Shown here: positions 25,915 to 34,211 of the stretch, in pieces
Layout of the letters: every line of letters starts with the position of its first letter
How positions within the stretch are numbered: the stretch's first letter is position 1
NCBI GenBank assembly: GCA_030430165.1
Contig: JAUIGL010000057.1
Span: 1-41,980, forward strand
Source of the DNA: a bacterium
Lineage (GTDB): Bacteria > Desulfobacterota > Binatia > HRBIN30 > CADEER01
Direction: 5' to 3'
DNA length: 41,980 bases
Translations under genes and position numbers: made by a program
Notes under the pieces: generated by a model
Told to the model about the DNA's origin: nothing
Database searches by the model: none
Seen by the model: the letters and a program-made list of their open reading frames with translations, nothing else

Positions 25915-25929
25915 CTCATTTTTCCTTCC

Positions 25930-25959
25930 GGGGGGCGGCGCGCTTCGACGCCGCTCCCC
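25930..25959 (+). terminator. Terminator of the Cys-rich secreted protein gene
   Basis: An 11-bp stem (GGGGGGCGGCG / CGCCGCTCCCC, one G-T wobble) with an 8-nt loop starts 15 bases after the stop. It is followed by GCGTTT, a short T-run. Confidence 0.6.
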
Positions 25960-26065
25960 GCGTTTCACCCGCCGCCCGTCGGGCCAGTAGGCCGGCCCGC
26001 CCGCGCTGGAGCCTGTGGTATGCGACCCCTCGGCCGCAGCGTCCGATCGGCATCCGGCCCAGTTG

Positions 26066-26095
26066 TTGAGTGAGTCGCGTCTTCGCGCTTATGTT
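26066..26095 (+). promoter_or_regulatory. Sigma70-like promoter of the DUF3089 gene
   Basis: TTGAGT (26066-26071) and TATGTT (26090-26095) are 18 bases apart. A start near 26102 would leave only a few bases before the ATG at 26105, and no ribosome-binding sequence is visible, as in the fabF case. Confidence 0.4.
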
Positions 26096-26104
26096 GGCCC
26101 GGTG

Positions 26105-27274
26105 ATGGGACGACTCCTGACGCTGCTTCTGATTGTGGCGGTCGCGGGCTGCGGTAGCGACGACGACGGCGCCGCCGCGCCGCCGACGATCTTCTTCGAG
26201 GGACACGAGAGCGCGATCTACGAGCTCGATGAGCACTGGATGTGTCGCGCCGGTCTTGCCGGCGACGTCTGCGACCGCGACCTCGATACGACCTTCGTCA
26301 GCGCCGACGGGCAGATCACCGTCGTGCAGCACGTCGTCGCGGCCGATCCGGGTTTCGACTGTTTCTACATCTACCCGACGGTGCGACTCGGCAGCGAAGG
26401 CAACGCCGCCTTCGACGGCATGTACGACGAAGAGATCGTCACCACCCGCATTCAGGCGGCTCGGTTCGGATCGATCTGCGAAGTGTTCGCGCCGTTGTAC
26501 CGCCAGCGCACCCTGTCGGCCCCGGCCGACCCGAGCTTCATCGAGATCGCATACGGCGATGTGGTCGACGCATTCCGCTACTACCTGGGAAACCTCAACC
26601 AGGGACGTCCCTTCGTTCTGCTCGGTCACTCGCAGGGCGCCGGTCTTCTGGCGCGGCTGATCGTCGAAGAGATCGATCCGCGGCCGGAGCTGCACCAACG
26701 CATGATCTCGGCGCTGCTGCTCGGGGCGACCGTGCGCGCGCCGTACGGTACCGACGCCGGCGGCAGCTTCGACCGCGTTCCGGTTTGCCGCGCGCGCGAC
26801 CAGTTCGGATGCGTGGTGTCGTATGCTTCCTTTCGCGACACGGTTCCGCCCCCGCAAAACTCTTTGTTCGCTCGCAACGCAGTCGCCGCCGGCTTGCAGG
26901 CGGTTTGCGTCAACCCGGCGGCGCTCGGCGGCCGCGGCGCGCTGACCCCGTACTTCAGCATCGTCGAGAGCACCCAGTTCGGCACCGCGAGCCCGGCGGT
27001 GGCCTGGGGCGACAACGTCGACGTCGCCCCCGAGATCACCACTCCTTTCGTCGCCCTGCCGGGCCTGGTCACCGCCGAATGCGTCGACGACGGTGACTTT
27101 CACTATTTGTCGCTGCAGCTGAATGCCGATCCCTGGTTGCGGGTCGACGACATCCCGGGCGACCTGACCCCCGAATGGGGCATGCACCTCGTCGACGCCA
27201 ACGTCGCGATGGGCGAGCTGGTCGATTTGGTCGATGCGCAGGCAGCGGCGTGGTTCGCGGCTGGTGCGCGCTGA
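26105..27274 (+). CDS. DUF3089 alpha/beta-hydrolase lipoprotein
   Basis: A 389-aa exported protein with a lipoprotein signal: hydrophobic MGRLLTLLLIVAVAG then Cys16 (AVAGC). The mature part matches the DUF3089 family of alpha/beta hydrolases: DCFYIYPTV near residue 92-100, FAPLYRQRT (about 133-141), FRYYLGNLNQGRPFVLLGHS (about 158-177) with the nucleophile elbow GHSQG, and a late DGDFHYLSL histidine. Substrate is unknown (esters or lysophospholipids are suggested for relatives). Start ATG 26105 is the one that gives the signal; an open frame from 26015 has none. The gene converges on the beta-solenoid gene with a 3-base gap. Confidence 0.75.
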   Translation: MGRLLTLLLIVAVAGCGSDDDGAAAPPTIFFEGHESAIYELDEHWMCRAGLAGDVCDRDLDTTFVSADGQITVVQHVVAADPGFDCFYIYPTVRLGSEGNAAFDGMYDEEIVTTRIQAARFGSICEVFAPLYRQRTLSAPADPSFIEIAYGDVVDAFRYYLGNLNQGRPFVLLGHSQGAGLLARLIVEEIDPRPELHQRMISALLLGATVRAPYGTDAGGSFDRVPVCRARDQFGCVVSYASFRDTVPPPQNSLFARNAVAAGLQAVCVNPAALGGRGALTPYFSIVESTQFGTASPAVAWGDNVDVAPEITTPFVALPGLVTAECVDDGDFHYLSLQLNADPWLRVDDIPGDLTPEWGMHLVDANVAMGELVDLVDAQAAAWFAAGAR

Positions 27275-27277
27275 CGA

Positions 27278-29071
27278 CTACTGCCCCTGCGCCGGGCAAC
27301 CGTCGAGCGCGCTGGTGACTCCGGCGATCAGCTCGGTGATGCGCACCGCACCGTCGTTGTCGCGGTCGGCGCCGAGGCACAGGTCGAGGTCGGCCTCGCC
27401 AAGCGAGATTTGAACTGCCCGGATCAGCTCGCTGATGCCGACTGCGCAATCGTCGTCGCAGTCGACCGGGCACGGGCGGCTGCAGGGGCCTTCTGGGGTG
27501 GCCGAGGGGGTGGCGGTTGCCGGGCTGTTGCTGGGAGTCGGATCGGTCGGGGTCGACGTCGCGATCGCCACGGGTGGGGTTGCGGTCGGGGCCGCGGTGG
27601 TTGCCAGCGCAGTCGGCGAGGGCGTCGGCGTCGCTGGAACGGCGACGCAGGCGACCAGGCCGGGATCTGCGACCCACTGCGCCGCCGGTTGCACCGGGCC
27701 ACCGATCGCCGGGTTGAGCCCGGGAGGGTGGCGCACGATGTTGGCCGAGCCGGCGCTGATCTCGCCGGCGATCTGTGCGGTGCCGAGAATGGTCAGCCGA
27801 TTGGAGGAGAGCGCGCCCATGGTGGTGATCGACCCGGTTGCAGCGATCTCCATGTGGCAGGCGGCGAGGTCGATCGAGCCGCGGCCACCGTCTGGGGTGG
27901 CGCCGCCTGCCTGCCAGTGACTGTTGATCGAGAGCGAGTCGCCGCTGGTCACGTCGATGGTACCGGTCGGTCCGCTCGCCGAAAGCGAGCAGCCGGCGAC
28001 GGTCGTCAGATCGGTACCGGCGACGAGCAGGATGTCGCCGCCGAGATCGTTTCCATCGGCCGAGATCGAGGCCAGTCGCCGGCAGAGCAACCCCTCATCG
28101 AAGGCGAGGTCGATGTCGCCGCCGCAGCCCTCGTCGGTCGGCGCCGATACGTCGAGGGCGCCGGTGATCTCTCCGGCTTGTGCCACGACGTCGATGCTGC
28201 CGCCGCAGCAGTCGCCCTCGCGCGCCTGCACCTGGATGCTCTGGAGGACGTCGATGTCGCCACCGGCGGCAAGGTCGACCGTACCGCCGTCGCCGCACTC
28301 CTCCGGGCTGAGGCCGGAGCCGCGTCCGCGCAGGCTGCGCACCAGCAGCAGGTCACCGCCGGCGACGGCGTCGACTGTTCCGCCGTCGCCGGCTTCGCCG
28401 TTGCCGTCGAACTCGATCGTTCCCAAGGTCAGGTTGCCGCCAGCGGTGACGTTGACGGTGCCGCCGCCGAACTCGCCGCCGGACACGTCGACGTCGCCGA
28501 TGATCAGCACGTCGCCGCCGGCCGACACGTCGAGCTCGCCACCTTCGCTGTTGTTGCCGCCGAGCGCTTCGATTTCGCCGCGCAGCTCGACCGCGTCGCT
28601 GGTGAGGATGTTGAGAACACCGCCGTCGGAGTCGGAATCGTCCGAGTTGAGGCGGATGACCCCGGTCGCCGAGATCGGTCCCGTCGCGTTCAGGGTGCAG
28701 CTCGGCGCGTCGCCGAGCAGCCGAATCGTTCCCGCGTCGCGAGTGCCGTCGAGTCGGATGGCGCCAGTGGTCTCGATGGTCAGCTCGGCGTCGCCGCGGA
28801 TCTGGCCCTGGCGGCGCGTTTCGAAGCTCGCCGCGACGAAGCGCACGCTGGTGTCGCCGATATCGATCGTCGCCTCGACGACGACGTCGCTATCGCCGAA
28901 GTCGACGGTCAGCGAGCCGCCGCGGTCGAGGTTGACCGAGCGGTCGATGATGCACGGGTTTCCCTCGCACAGGTCGCTGGGGAATACCCCGCCGCTCGAC
29001 GCGGTCGCGGCGCAGAGAATTGACGCGAGGAGGATGAGCAGAGACTGGAGTCGGATTGCGGAGCGGTCCAT
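27278..29071 (-). CDS. Large secreted beta-solenoid protein with dockerin-like tail
   Basis: A 597-aa exported protein. It has a signal peptide (about 1-25, SLLILLASILCAATASSGG) and a long Gly/Asp/Val-rich region (about 40-455). That region's repeating units, such as GGTVNVTAGGNLTLGTIEF and GGTVDLAAGGDIDVLQSI, suggest a right-handed beta-solenoid like filamentous adhesins. A Pro/Thr/Ser linker follows (about 478-525), then a C-terminal pair of calcium-loop motifs, DCDDDCAVGISELIRAVQIS and GADRDNDGAVRITELIAGV, which resemble type I dockerin repeats (about 528-590). Several cysteines lie in the mature chain. It is probably a surface or extracellular adhesin or structural protein. No cohesin or glycosidase domain is nearby. 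Confidence 0.7.
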   Translation of the reverse strand: MDRSAIRLQSLLILLASILCAATASSGGVFPSDLCEGNPCIIDRSVNLDRGGSLTVDFGDSDVVVEATIDIGDTSVRFVAASFETRRQGQIRGDAELTIETTGAIRLDGTRDAGTIRLLGDAPSCTLNATGPISATGVIRLNSDDSDSDGGVLNILTSDAVELRGEIEALGGNNSEGGELDVSAGGDVLIIGDVDVSGGEFGGGTVNVTAGGNLTLGTIEFDGNGEAGDGGTVDAVAGGDLLLVRSLRGRGSGLSPEECGDGGTVDLAAGGDIDVLQSIQVQAREGDCCGGSIDVVAQAGEITGALDVSAPTDEGCGGDIDLAFDEGLLCRRLASISADGNDLGGDILLVAGTDLTTVAGCSLSASGPTGTIDVTSGDSLSINSHWQAGGATPDGGRGSIDLAACHMEIAATGSITTMGALSSNRLTILGTAQIAGEISAGSANIVRHPPGLNPAIGGPVQPAAQWVADPGLVACVAVPATPTPSPTALATTAAPTATPPVAIATSTPTDPTPSNSPATATPSATPEGPCSRPCPVDCDDDCAVGISELIRAVQISLGEADLDLCLGADRDNDGAVRITELIAGVTSALDGCPAQGQ

Positions 29072-29174
29072 CGGTAGCGGCGGCGACCCGGCGACGGGGC
29101 GCGTTGGTCTAGCTGCTCAGGATAGCACGACCCACGTCGCGTTCGAGGCGAATCTCGCCGGTTGGTCGACTCGA

Positions 29175-30005
29175 TCAGTGCAAAATCGGCCCGCTCTGGC
29201 GCAGCTTGACCAGCTCGTTGCGCACCAGCTCGGCGCTCTCGTGCTGGGGGGCGATCTCGAGAAACCGCTCGAGATCGGCGCGCGCCGCGTCAAAGCACTC
29301 GAGCTGCAGGTAGAGCGCGGCGCGGTCGCGAATTTCGTTGGCGAGGTCGGGGTGGATCAGCAGGATTCGCTCGCTACAGGAAAGGGCAGCGGCGAAGTCG
29401 CGGGCGCGCAGGTGAATCAGCTTCAGGTTGCTCAGCATCCGGATCAGGATCTGTTGCGGCGACGCGACCTCGAGCATGCGCTCGTCGATCTCCGCATCCG
29501 GTCCCATGGTCGCGCGCAACCGTTCGGTACAAGCCGCCTCGTCGAGCGCGGTGCCGAAAAACGGGTCGATGATGGTCGGTGTCGAGCCGCGGTGGACGGC
29601 GAGAAAGTGGCCGGGGAAGCTGATTCCCTGGATGTCGAGCCCGACTTGCCGGCCGACCTCGACGTAGAGCAGGGCGAGCGTGATCGGAATCCCGGTGCGT
29701 CGGTCGAGCACCTCGTTGAGGTAGCTGTTGCGCAGGTCGTAGTAGTCGTCCTGGTTGCCGGTGAAGCCGCGCTCGCGACCGAGAAACTCGATCAAACGGC
29801 CGACACGCATGGCGTCGTCGGTGCCCTCGAGACGGCCTTTTGCCTCCTCCGCCAGAGCGTCGATGCGCTGCAGGTACTGTGCGACGTCGAGCCCCGGGTA
29901 GGACTCGGCGGCGATCAGAAGTGCGACCCGCGCGAGATCGGCGGTTTGCAGCGGCCCCGCAACGGCTTCTCGAAACTGCTCGCGAGTATCCGTTTCGGTG
30001 GTCAT
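29175..30005 (-). CDS. SirB1/transglutaminase-like protein with TPR tail
   Basis: A 276-aa cytoplasmic protein of the SirB1 (YchA) family. It has LARVALLIAAESYPGLD near 23-39, NSYLNEVLDRRTGIPITLAL near 93-112 and GISFPGHFLAV near 125-135, all family marks, and a C-terminal tetratricopeptide-like part (about 190-270). These proteins have a transglutaminase-like fold; the Cys of true transglutaminases is not present at the RTGIP-LAL site. Function is unsettled. I use the ATG at 30003-30005, giving MTTETDTREQF; the open frame adds 14 unsupported codons. It is divergent from the acyl-CoA dehydrogenase gene. Confidence 0.8.
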   Translation of the reverse strand: MTTETDTREQFREAVAGPLQTADLARVALLIAAESYPGLDVAQYLQRIDALAEEAKGRLEGTDDAMRVGRLIEFLGRERGFTGNQDDYYDLRNSYLNEVLDRRTGIPITLALLYVEVGRQVGLDIQGISFPGHFLAVHRGSTPTIIDPFFGTALDEAACTERLRATMGPDAEIDERMLEVASPQQILIRMLSNLKLIHLRARDFAAALSCSERILLIHPDLANEIRDRAALYLQLECFDAARADLERFLEIAPQHESAELVRNELVKLRQSGPILH

Positions 30006-30127
30006 GAGTCGAAAGTAGCGGAAGCGCGGGATCGAACCAAGCGCCACCGATGTCGCCGCCGCCGCGGTCGATTGACAAGGGCGGCTGCCCGGGCGAGAGC
30101 TTGCGGTTGGCCAAGGAGGCGGAATCC

Positions 30128-31276
30128 ATGGATTTCGGGTTCAGTGAAGAGCAGGACATGTTGCGCGAGAGCGTGCGGGAGTTTCTCGCCGGCGAGTGCC
30201 CGATGACGTACGTCCGCCAAATGATGGACGACGAGAAGGGGTTCTCCGACGAGCAGTGGCGCAAGATGGCCGAGCTCGGCTGGACCGGACTGATCGTCCC
30301 GGAGGAGTACGGCGGCGCCGGGCTCAGTCTGGTCGACATGGTCGTCGTGCTGGAAGAGATGGGCAAGGTCGTCATGCCCGGGCCGTTCTATGCCTCGACG
30401 ATTCTCGGCGGCGTCGCCCTCGACCTCGGCGGCAGCGACGAGCAGAAGCAGCGCTACCTCGCCGCGATGGCGACCGGTGAAAAGGTGGCGACGCTGGCGC
30501 ATGTCGAGGAGAGCGGACGCTGGGACGCCAAGGGGATCGCGCTGCCCGCGGCCAAGGACGGCGCCGGGTATCGGCTCCGCGGCACGAAGTTGTTCGTGCA
30601 GGACGCGCACAACGCGGACTTGTTGGTCGTCGCCGCGCGGACCTCGGGGGAAGCGGAGTCGGGCGTGACGCTGTTCCTGGTCGAGGCCGGTGACGGCGTC
30701 TCGACGCGGGTGCTCAAGACCATGGACCAGACGCGCAAGCTCTGCGAGGTCGAGCTCGACGTGGCGGTCGGGGCGGACGCGGTTCTCGGTGAGGTCGATG
30801 CCGGCTGGCCGCTGCTCGAGGGTATCGTCGCGCGCGCCAAGGTCGGCGTGTGCGCCGAGATGTGCGGAGGCGCCCAGCGGGTCCTCGACATGAGCGTCGA
30901 GTACGCCAAGGTGCGCGAGCAGTTCGGCAAGCCGATCGGCAGCTTCCAGGCGATTCAGCACAAGTGCGCCGACATGATGGTGCAGGTCGAGAGCGCCAAG
31001 TCGGCGACCTACTATGCGGCGTGGGCGGTTGCCAACGACGTCCCGGAGGCGCACCTCGCCGCGTGCATGGCCAAAGCCTACTGCTCGGATGCCTACCGCG
31101 AGGTGTCGGGCGAGGGCATCCAGATCCACGGCGGCATCGGCTTCACCTGGGAGCACGACATGCACCTGTACTTCAAGCGCGCCAAGGGGTCGGAGGTGAC
31201 CTTCGGCGACGCGACCTGGAACCGCGAGCTGGTGGCTCAGGTGGTGCTCGACCAGCCGGAATCGCGGGTGTCCTGA
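30128..31276 (+). CDS. Acyl-CoA dehydrogenase
   Basis: A 382-aa FAD enzyme that introduces the alpha-beta double bond in acyl-CoAs. It has the three-domain fold: N-terminal helices (MDFGFSEEQDMLRESVREFL), a mid beta-domain with ATLAHVEESGRW and LRGTKLFVQDA, and the C-terminal helices with REQFGKPIGSFQAIQHKCAD. The segment IHGGIGFTWEHDMHLYFKR aligns its Glu with the catalytic base of medium-chain enzymes and fits the FadE-like group used for branched, sterol or aromatic acids. The ATG at 30128 has AAGGAGG eight bases upstream. A consensus -35 TTGACA at 30072-30077 lacks a good -10. Substrate is unknown. Confidence 0.9.
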   Translation: MDFGFSEEQDMLRESVREFLAGECPMTYVRQMMDDEKGFSDEQWRKMAELGWTGLIVPEEYGGAGLSLVDMVVVLEEMGKVVMPGPFYASTILGGVALDLGGSDEQKQRYLAAMATGEKVATLAHVEESGRWDAKGIALPAAKDGAGYRLRGTKLFVQDAHNADLLVVAARTSGEAESGVTLFLVEAGDGVSTRVLKTMDQTRKLCEVELDVAVGADAVLGEVDAGWPLLEGIVARAKVGVCAEMCGGAQRVLDMSVEYAKVREQFGKPIGSFQAIQHKCADMMVQVESAKSATYYAAWAVANDVPEAHLAACMAKAYCSDAYREVSGEGIQIHGGIGFTWEHDMHLYFKRAKGSEVTFGDATWNRELVAQVVLDQPESRVS

Positions 31277-31299
31277 ACCCGCCGCCGGGCGACCGGCGG

Positions 31300-32817
31300 T
31301 CAGCGATCGATCAAGCGGGCGTACTCGTAGATCCCGGTTCCATCGAGACGCGTTCCCTCGACTTCGACCTCGGCCGGTCCGAAGGTGACGCGGGCGCGGC
31401 GTCGTTTGCCGACCGGCCGCGCGATCGCCATGCGGTTCAGCGGTCGGATGGCGACGGACCTACCGTCGCTGGCGAGGGTCATGCCGGTTGGCGAGTAGCC
31501 GTCGTCGTCGAAGGCGACCTGCAGCTGGCTGGCGCCGCGCCCCGAGCGAAGGACCGCCACCTCGCCATCGGCGAAGCAGGCGCGCAGCGAGAGCTGCGAA
31601 CGGCCGGCCCGGCTCCACGTGCCCCAGCCGCGCGGCGTGGTGAAGCCGGTGGCGGCGACTTCGATTTCAGCGCCGTCGACCCGCACCGTTCCCGTCGCCA
31701 CGCCGTGCGCGGCGTCGCCGGTGTCGCAGCGGAGGTCGATCCGCGCGTCCGCCAGCTTGCCGCGCGACAGTGCCAACTCGAGGTCGACGTAGTCGTCGCC
31801 GCCATCGGTGATCAGCATCGAGCCGGCGAAGCCGAACGACAGTGCGGAGGGGGTCGTCGAAAAGATCGGGCCGTCGCGCGCCAGTTGCTCGAGGTCGACC
31901 GCCTCACCGGTAGACAGCGCGACCCGTCCGTCCGGTAGAAACAGCACCAAGCGACCGAAGCATGGCCCGTTGCCGGGAAACTGGTCGACGCTCGCAAGCA
32001 TGGTGAGGCCGGCCGCTCGATCGAAGACCTGCAGCGAGGCGGCGTTTGCCCGGTTGCTCGAGCGAGGCTTGGTCGTCCCTGGCACGGCGCGGCCGAGCAT
32101 CGCCTGTGACAGCTGCTCGAGGAAGCTGTCGCGACGTCGACCTGGCCAGCGAAGGGGAATGCCGAGCTCGAGCTGAACGGCGTCGCATCGCCCCTCGCGG
32201 ATCGCCCGCGCCAGCGGTGCCGGGGTCTCGTCGGCGCGCGAAGCGTCGCGGCGAAACAGCTGCAGCAGATTGTTGTGGTGGCGGGCCGGGTAGCGGTCGC
32301 CGAGGGTGACCAGTGCGTCGCCGAGGTCGGTCAGCGGCAGCAGCCGCTCGCGGAGAAACGTCTCCGATACGGTGAGACCTTCGACGACCAGCGCCGCGGG
32401 GTCGACCTTGGCGCCGATGCCGAGGTCGCAGCGGCTCTGGTTGACGTTCCACCCGTGCACCACCAGGATGCGGACGGTCTCGCCCCGCTGCACCACCGGG
32501 TCGATCAACTTTGCGATCCACTCGAGCAGCCACGGAGCCTTGCTGTGGACCTGGCTGATCCGGTTGAGATCGAGCTGATTGCGGTCCATCGCGTGATTGA
32601 TGATCCGCGATGCGCCGAGGCGCGCCGTCAGCCGCCTTGCCACCTCGGCGGTGTGCAGGTCGTTGATTCGCGAACGCCTCTGCCGCAGGCGAGGCCGGCT
32701 CGGGCTGGTCGCAGCCTTGGCGCCGCCGTGCGGTGCGATGACGAGGAACGGGCCGTCGCCCGTGCCTACCTCGAGCCAGTCCGGAAGTTGCGGTGTGTTC
32801 TGGCATCTCAGCTGCAC
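31300..32817 (-). CDS. N-formylglutamate amidohydrolase-like domain fused to a beta-rich domain
   Basis: A 505-aa protein without signal peptide. The N-terminal half (about 20-240) has the landmarks of the FGase (N-formylglutamate amidohydrolase) fold: LVIAPHGG, NDLHTAEVARRL, DRNQLDLNRIS and a later ILVVHGWN. The last 250 residues are rich in beta-strand patterns (FGRLVLFLPDGRVALSTGE, YVDLELALSRG, LQVAFDDDGYSPTGM) that recall a lipocalin-like AttH/CrtC fold; that match is tentative. Start is the GTG 32815-32817. It is not next to hut genes, so a histidine-breakdown role is doubtful. Substrate unknown. Confidence 0.5.
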   Translation of the reverse strand: MQLRCQNTPQLPDWLEVGTGDGPFLVIAPHGGAKAATSPSRPRLRQRRSRINDLHTAEVARRLTARLGASRIINHAMDRNQLDLNRISQVHSKAPWLLEWIAKLIDPVVQRGETVRILVVHGWNVNQSRCDLGIGAKVDPAALVVEGLTVSETFLRERLLPLTDLGDALVTLGDRYPARHHNNLLQLFRRDASRADETPAPLARAIREGRCDAVQLELGIPLRWPGRRRDSFLEQLSQAMLGRAVPGTTKPRSSNRANAASLQVFDRAAGLTMLASVDQFPGNGPCFGRLVLFLPDGRVALSTGEAVDLEQLARDGPIFSTTPSALSFGFAGSMLITDGGDDYVDLELALSRGKLADARIDLRCDTGDAAHGVATGTVRVDGAEIEVAATGFTTPRGWGTWSRAGRSQLSLRACFADGEVAVLRSGRGASQLQVAFDDDGYSPTGMTLASDGRSVAIRPLNRMAIARPVGKRRRARVTFGPAEVEVEGTRLDGTGIYEYARLIDR

Positions 32818-32892
32818 GTTAGTAGCTCGATTGCCTTCTGGCGAAAGAAGTCCGTGCCGCCGTAAACGGTTGGAAAATCCGTGAAAAGACAG

Positions 32893-32911
32893 GCCGGAAT
32901 CTTTGTCCGGC
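32893..32911. promoter_or_regulatory. Inverted repeat in a divergent promoter region
   Basis: GCCGGA / TCCGGC, 6 bp each with a 7-nt loop, lies between the FGase-like gene (leftward) and the ribbon-helix-helix gene (rightward), 24 bases before the -35 of the latter. It could be an operator, perhaps for the protein it precedes, or a hairpin. Confidence 0.3.
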
Positions 32912-32934
32912 GCATTTTGTCGTGCCTCGGGCCC

Positions 32935-32963
32935 TTGCGTTCACTGATCGGGTTGCAGATAAT
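32935..32963 (+). promoter_or_regulatory. Sigma70-like promoter of the small zinc-knuckle gene
   Basis: TTGCGT (32935-32940) and GATAAT (32958-32963) are exactly 17 bases apart. The transcript would start near 32970, giving a leader of about 50 bases with GGGAGGA before the ATG at 33022. Confidence 0.5.
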
Positions 32964-33021
32964 CACTTGTTAAGGGGGCGCCACACAACATGCCATCAGG
33001 CAGGCACATGGGAGGAAGTCG

Positions 33022-33345
33022 ATGCGAGCGGATTTGAGATTGAAGGATCTCGGGAAGTCTGACAAGGCCGTCAGCAAGTTGATGAATGTCAAGATTCCCA
33101 CCGAGGTCAGTGATGCGATCCACAAGGTCGCCAAAGAGGTGGGCGCCTCCAAGACGGAAGTGGTGATCGCGCTACTCAACGAGGGTCTGGACGTGACCGG
33201 CGACGCTTTGCGCGGGTGGAAGCCGCGCAAGATCGAGATGCCGCCGCCCAAGCGCGTGTGCACGGTAAAAGGCTGCAACCGCGCCTACGTCGCCAAGGGC
33301 TACTGTGCCAGCCACTACCAGGCCGCGCGACGGGGTACGCTCTAG
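33022..33345 (+). CDS. Small ribbon-helix-helix protein with a zinc knuckle
   Basis: A 107-aa protein, probably DNA-binding. Residues about 18-58 fit a ribbon-helix-helix domain: strand LMNVKIP, helix TEVSDAIHKVAKEVG, turn, helix SKTEVVIALLNEGL. Residues about 78-100 hold a C-x4-C-x9-C-x2-H pattern (CTVKGCNRAYV, then GYCASHYQAARRG), a zinc-binding form common in phage-type and mobile-element proteins. The ATG follows GGAGGAAG. The gene has its own promoter and is followed by a non-coding, hairpin-rich stretch. I know no named family with this pair of domains; a regulator of its own locus is a guess. Confidence 0.7.
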   Translation: MRADLRLKDLGKSDKAVSKLMNVKIPTEVSDAIHKVAKEVGASKTEVVIALLNEGLDVTGDALRGWKPRKIEMPPPKRVCTVKGCNRAYVAKGYCASHYQAARRGTL

Positions 33346-33356
33346 CCCGCACTATT

Positions 33357-33518
33357 CATGAACTTCGCGCCGTCGCCGCCTGTAGCCGTTGTCGCAGCTG
33401 AGGTACAGCGCGTTCGGCAGGTCGCCGGCGCTTCGACATAGCGTCGTGCTCGATCGAGGTCAGAGTGCACATGAACCCGCAAGGATGCGGGTTTCGCGGG
33501 CGCCTTCCGAAGTTCATG
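33357..33518. other. Inverted-repeat-bounded non-coding element
   Basis: The 267 bases between two genes hold a unit bounded by perfect 11-bp inverted repeats, CATGAACTTCG (33357-33367) and CGAAGTTCATG (33508-33518). Inside lie a palindrome CTCGATCGAG (33449-33458) and the hairpin AACCCGCA/TGCGGGTT (33474-33493). A further GC hairpin (CCCCT/AGGGG) follows near 33560-33576. The rest of the gap shows no gene. Confidence 0.4.
33474..33493 (+). terminator. Hairpin, possible terminator of the zinc-knuckle gene
   Basis: A perfect 8-bp stem, AACCCGCA / TGCGGGTT, with an AGGA loop, followed by TCGCGGG and no T-run. It lies about 130 bases after the stop. Confidence 0.35.
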
Positions 33519-33612
33519 GATATTCCAGGCTAGGCCCGGTCCACGAATCGGCAGGCTCCCCTCTGCGAAGGGGGCTTGCTATACAGTCGGCGACTGCGGC
33601 AGTGTCGGAGTA

Positions 33613-34137
33613 GTGGACACGTCAATCAACCGCCTGAGCCTCGCCTGCGCGCTCTGCGTGGCGCTGCTCGTTCTGGGCTCGTCTCCGATGTCGGGGCAGA
33701 ATGTGCCCTGTCACGAGGTGCTGCGCGAGCTGCACCGATCCGAGCTGGGCGGGCGCATCAGGGGGACCGAGGCCGGGCGCGTTGCCGCCAAGCTGAGGAC
33801 GTCGTCCGCTTGGGTCGACCGTTGCGCCACCGTGTACGGCCGCCGGTTGAAGGACCGCGAGCAGGCGACCAAGCGGCGCGAGTCGCAAGAGCCGATCTGG
33901 GAGCTGCACGAGCCGGGAGAGATCGGCCGCGAAGAGCTCGAGGCCGGTGAGGTCGTCATCCAGTCGGCTCCGTACAAGGACAAGGCGAGGTTGCGCGCGT
34001 TCGTCGAGCGCGAGGAGGATTGGCAGCCGTTCCAGGCCAACGAGTGGCAACCAAACCCGGGCAAGAAGTGGTCGCCGTACTTGTATGACCCGCATCGTAC
34101 CGTGCCGGACGACGTCCCGGGCATCGTTCGCGATTGA
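33613..34137 (+). CDS. Exported protein of unknown function
   Basis: A 174-aa product starting with GTG. The first 29 residues look like a signal peptide (SLACALCVALLVLGSSPMSG) with cleavage near SGQ-N. The mature part is charged and without recognisable family. It has Cys33 and Cys71, then a region rich in Glu, Arg and Lys, and ends in a Trp- and Pro-rich stretch (WQPFQANEWQPNPGKKW). A weak CGGAG precedes the start. The gene stands alone before phosphoglycerate mutase. An inverted repeat sits at its stop. I do not know its function. Confidence 0.6.
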   Translation: MDTSINRLSLACALCVALLVLGSSPMSGQNVPCHEVLRELHRSELGGRIRGTEAGRVAAKLRTSSAWVDRCATVYGRRLKDREQATKRRESQEPIWELHEPGEIGREELEAGEVVIQSAPYKDKARLRAFVEREEDWQPFQANEWQPNPGKKWSPYLYDPHRTVPDDVPGIVRD

Positions 34138-34157
34138 TCGCCGTGGGGGCGGCGATC
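34136..34157 (+). terminator. Hairpin at the stop of the unknown exported protein gene
   Basis: GATCGCC / GGCGATC, 7 bp with an 8-nt loop, overlaps the stop codon. It has no T-run. Confidence 0.35.
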
Positions 34158-34211
34158 GGCGCCTGCAGGCAACTGTAGGGTCGGTTGGCCGAGATCGCGG
34201 GAGGAGAGACT

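Noticed and set aside
27410..29023. Plus-strand open frame opposite the beta-solenoid gene
   Set aside because: The opposite strand has a signal peptide, solenoid repeats and dockerin-like tail; this one has only low-complexity residues.
30072..30100. Promoter of the acyl-CoA dehydrogenase gene
   Set aside because: TTGACA is a perfect -35 but GAGAGC at the expected -10 position is poor.
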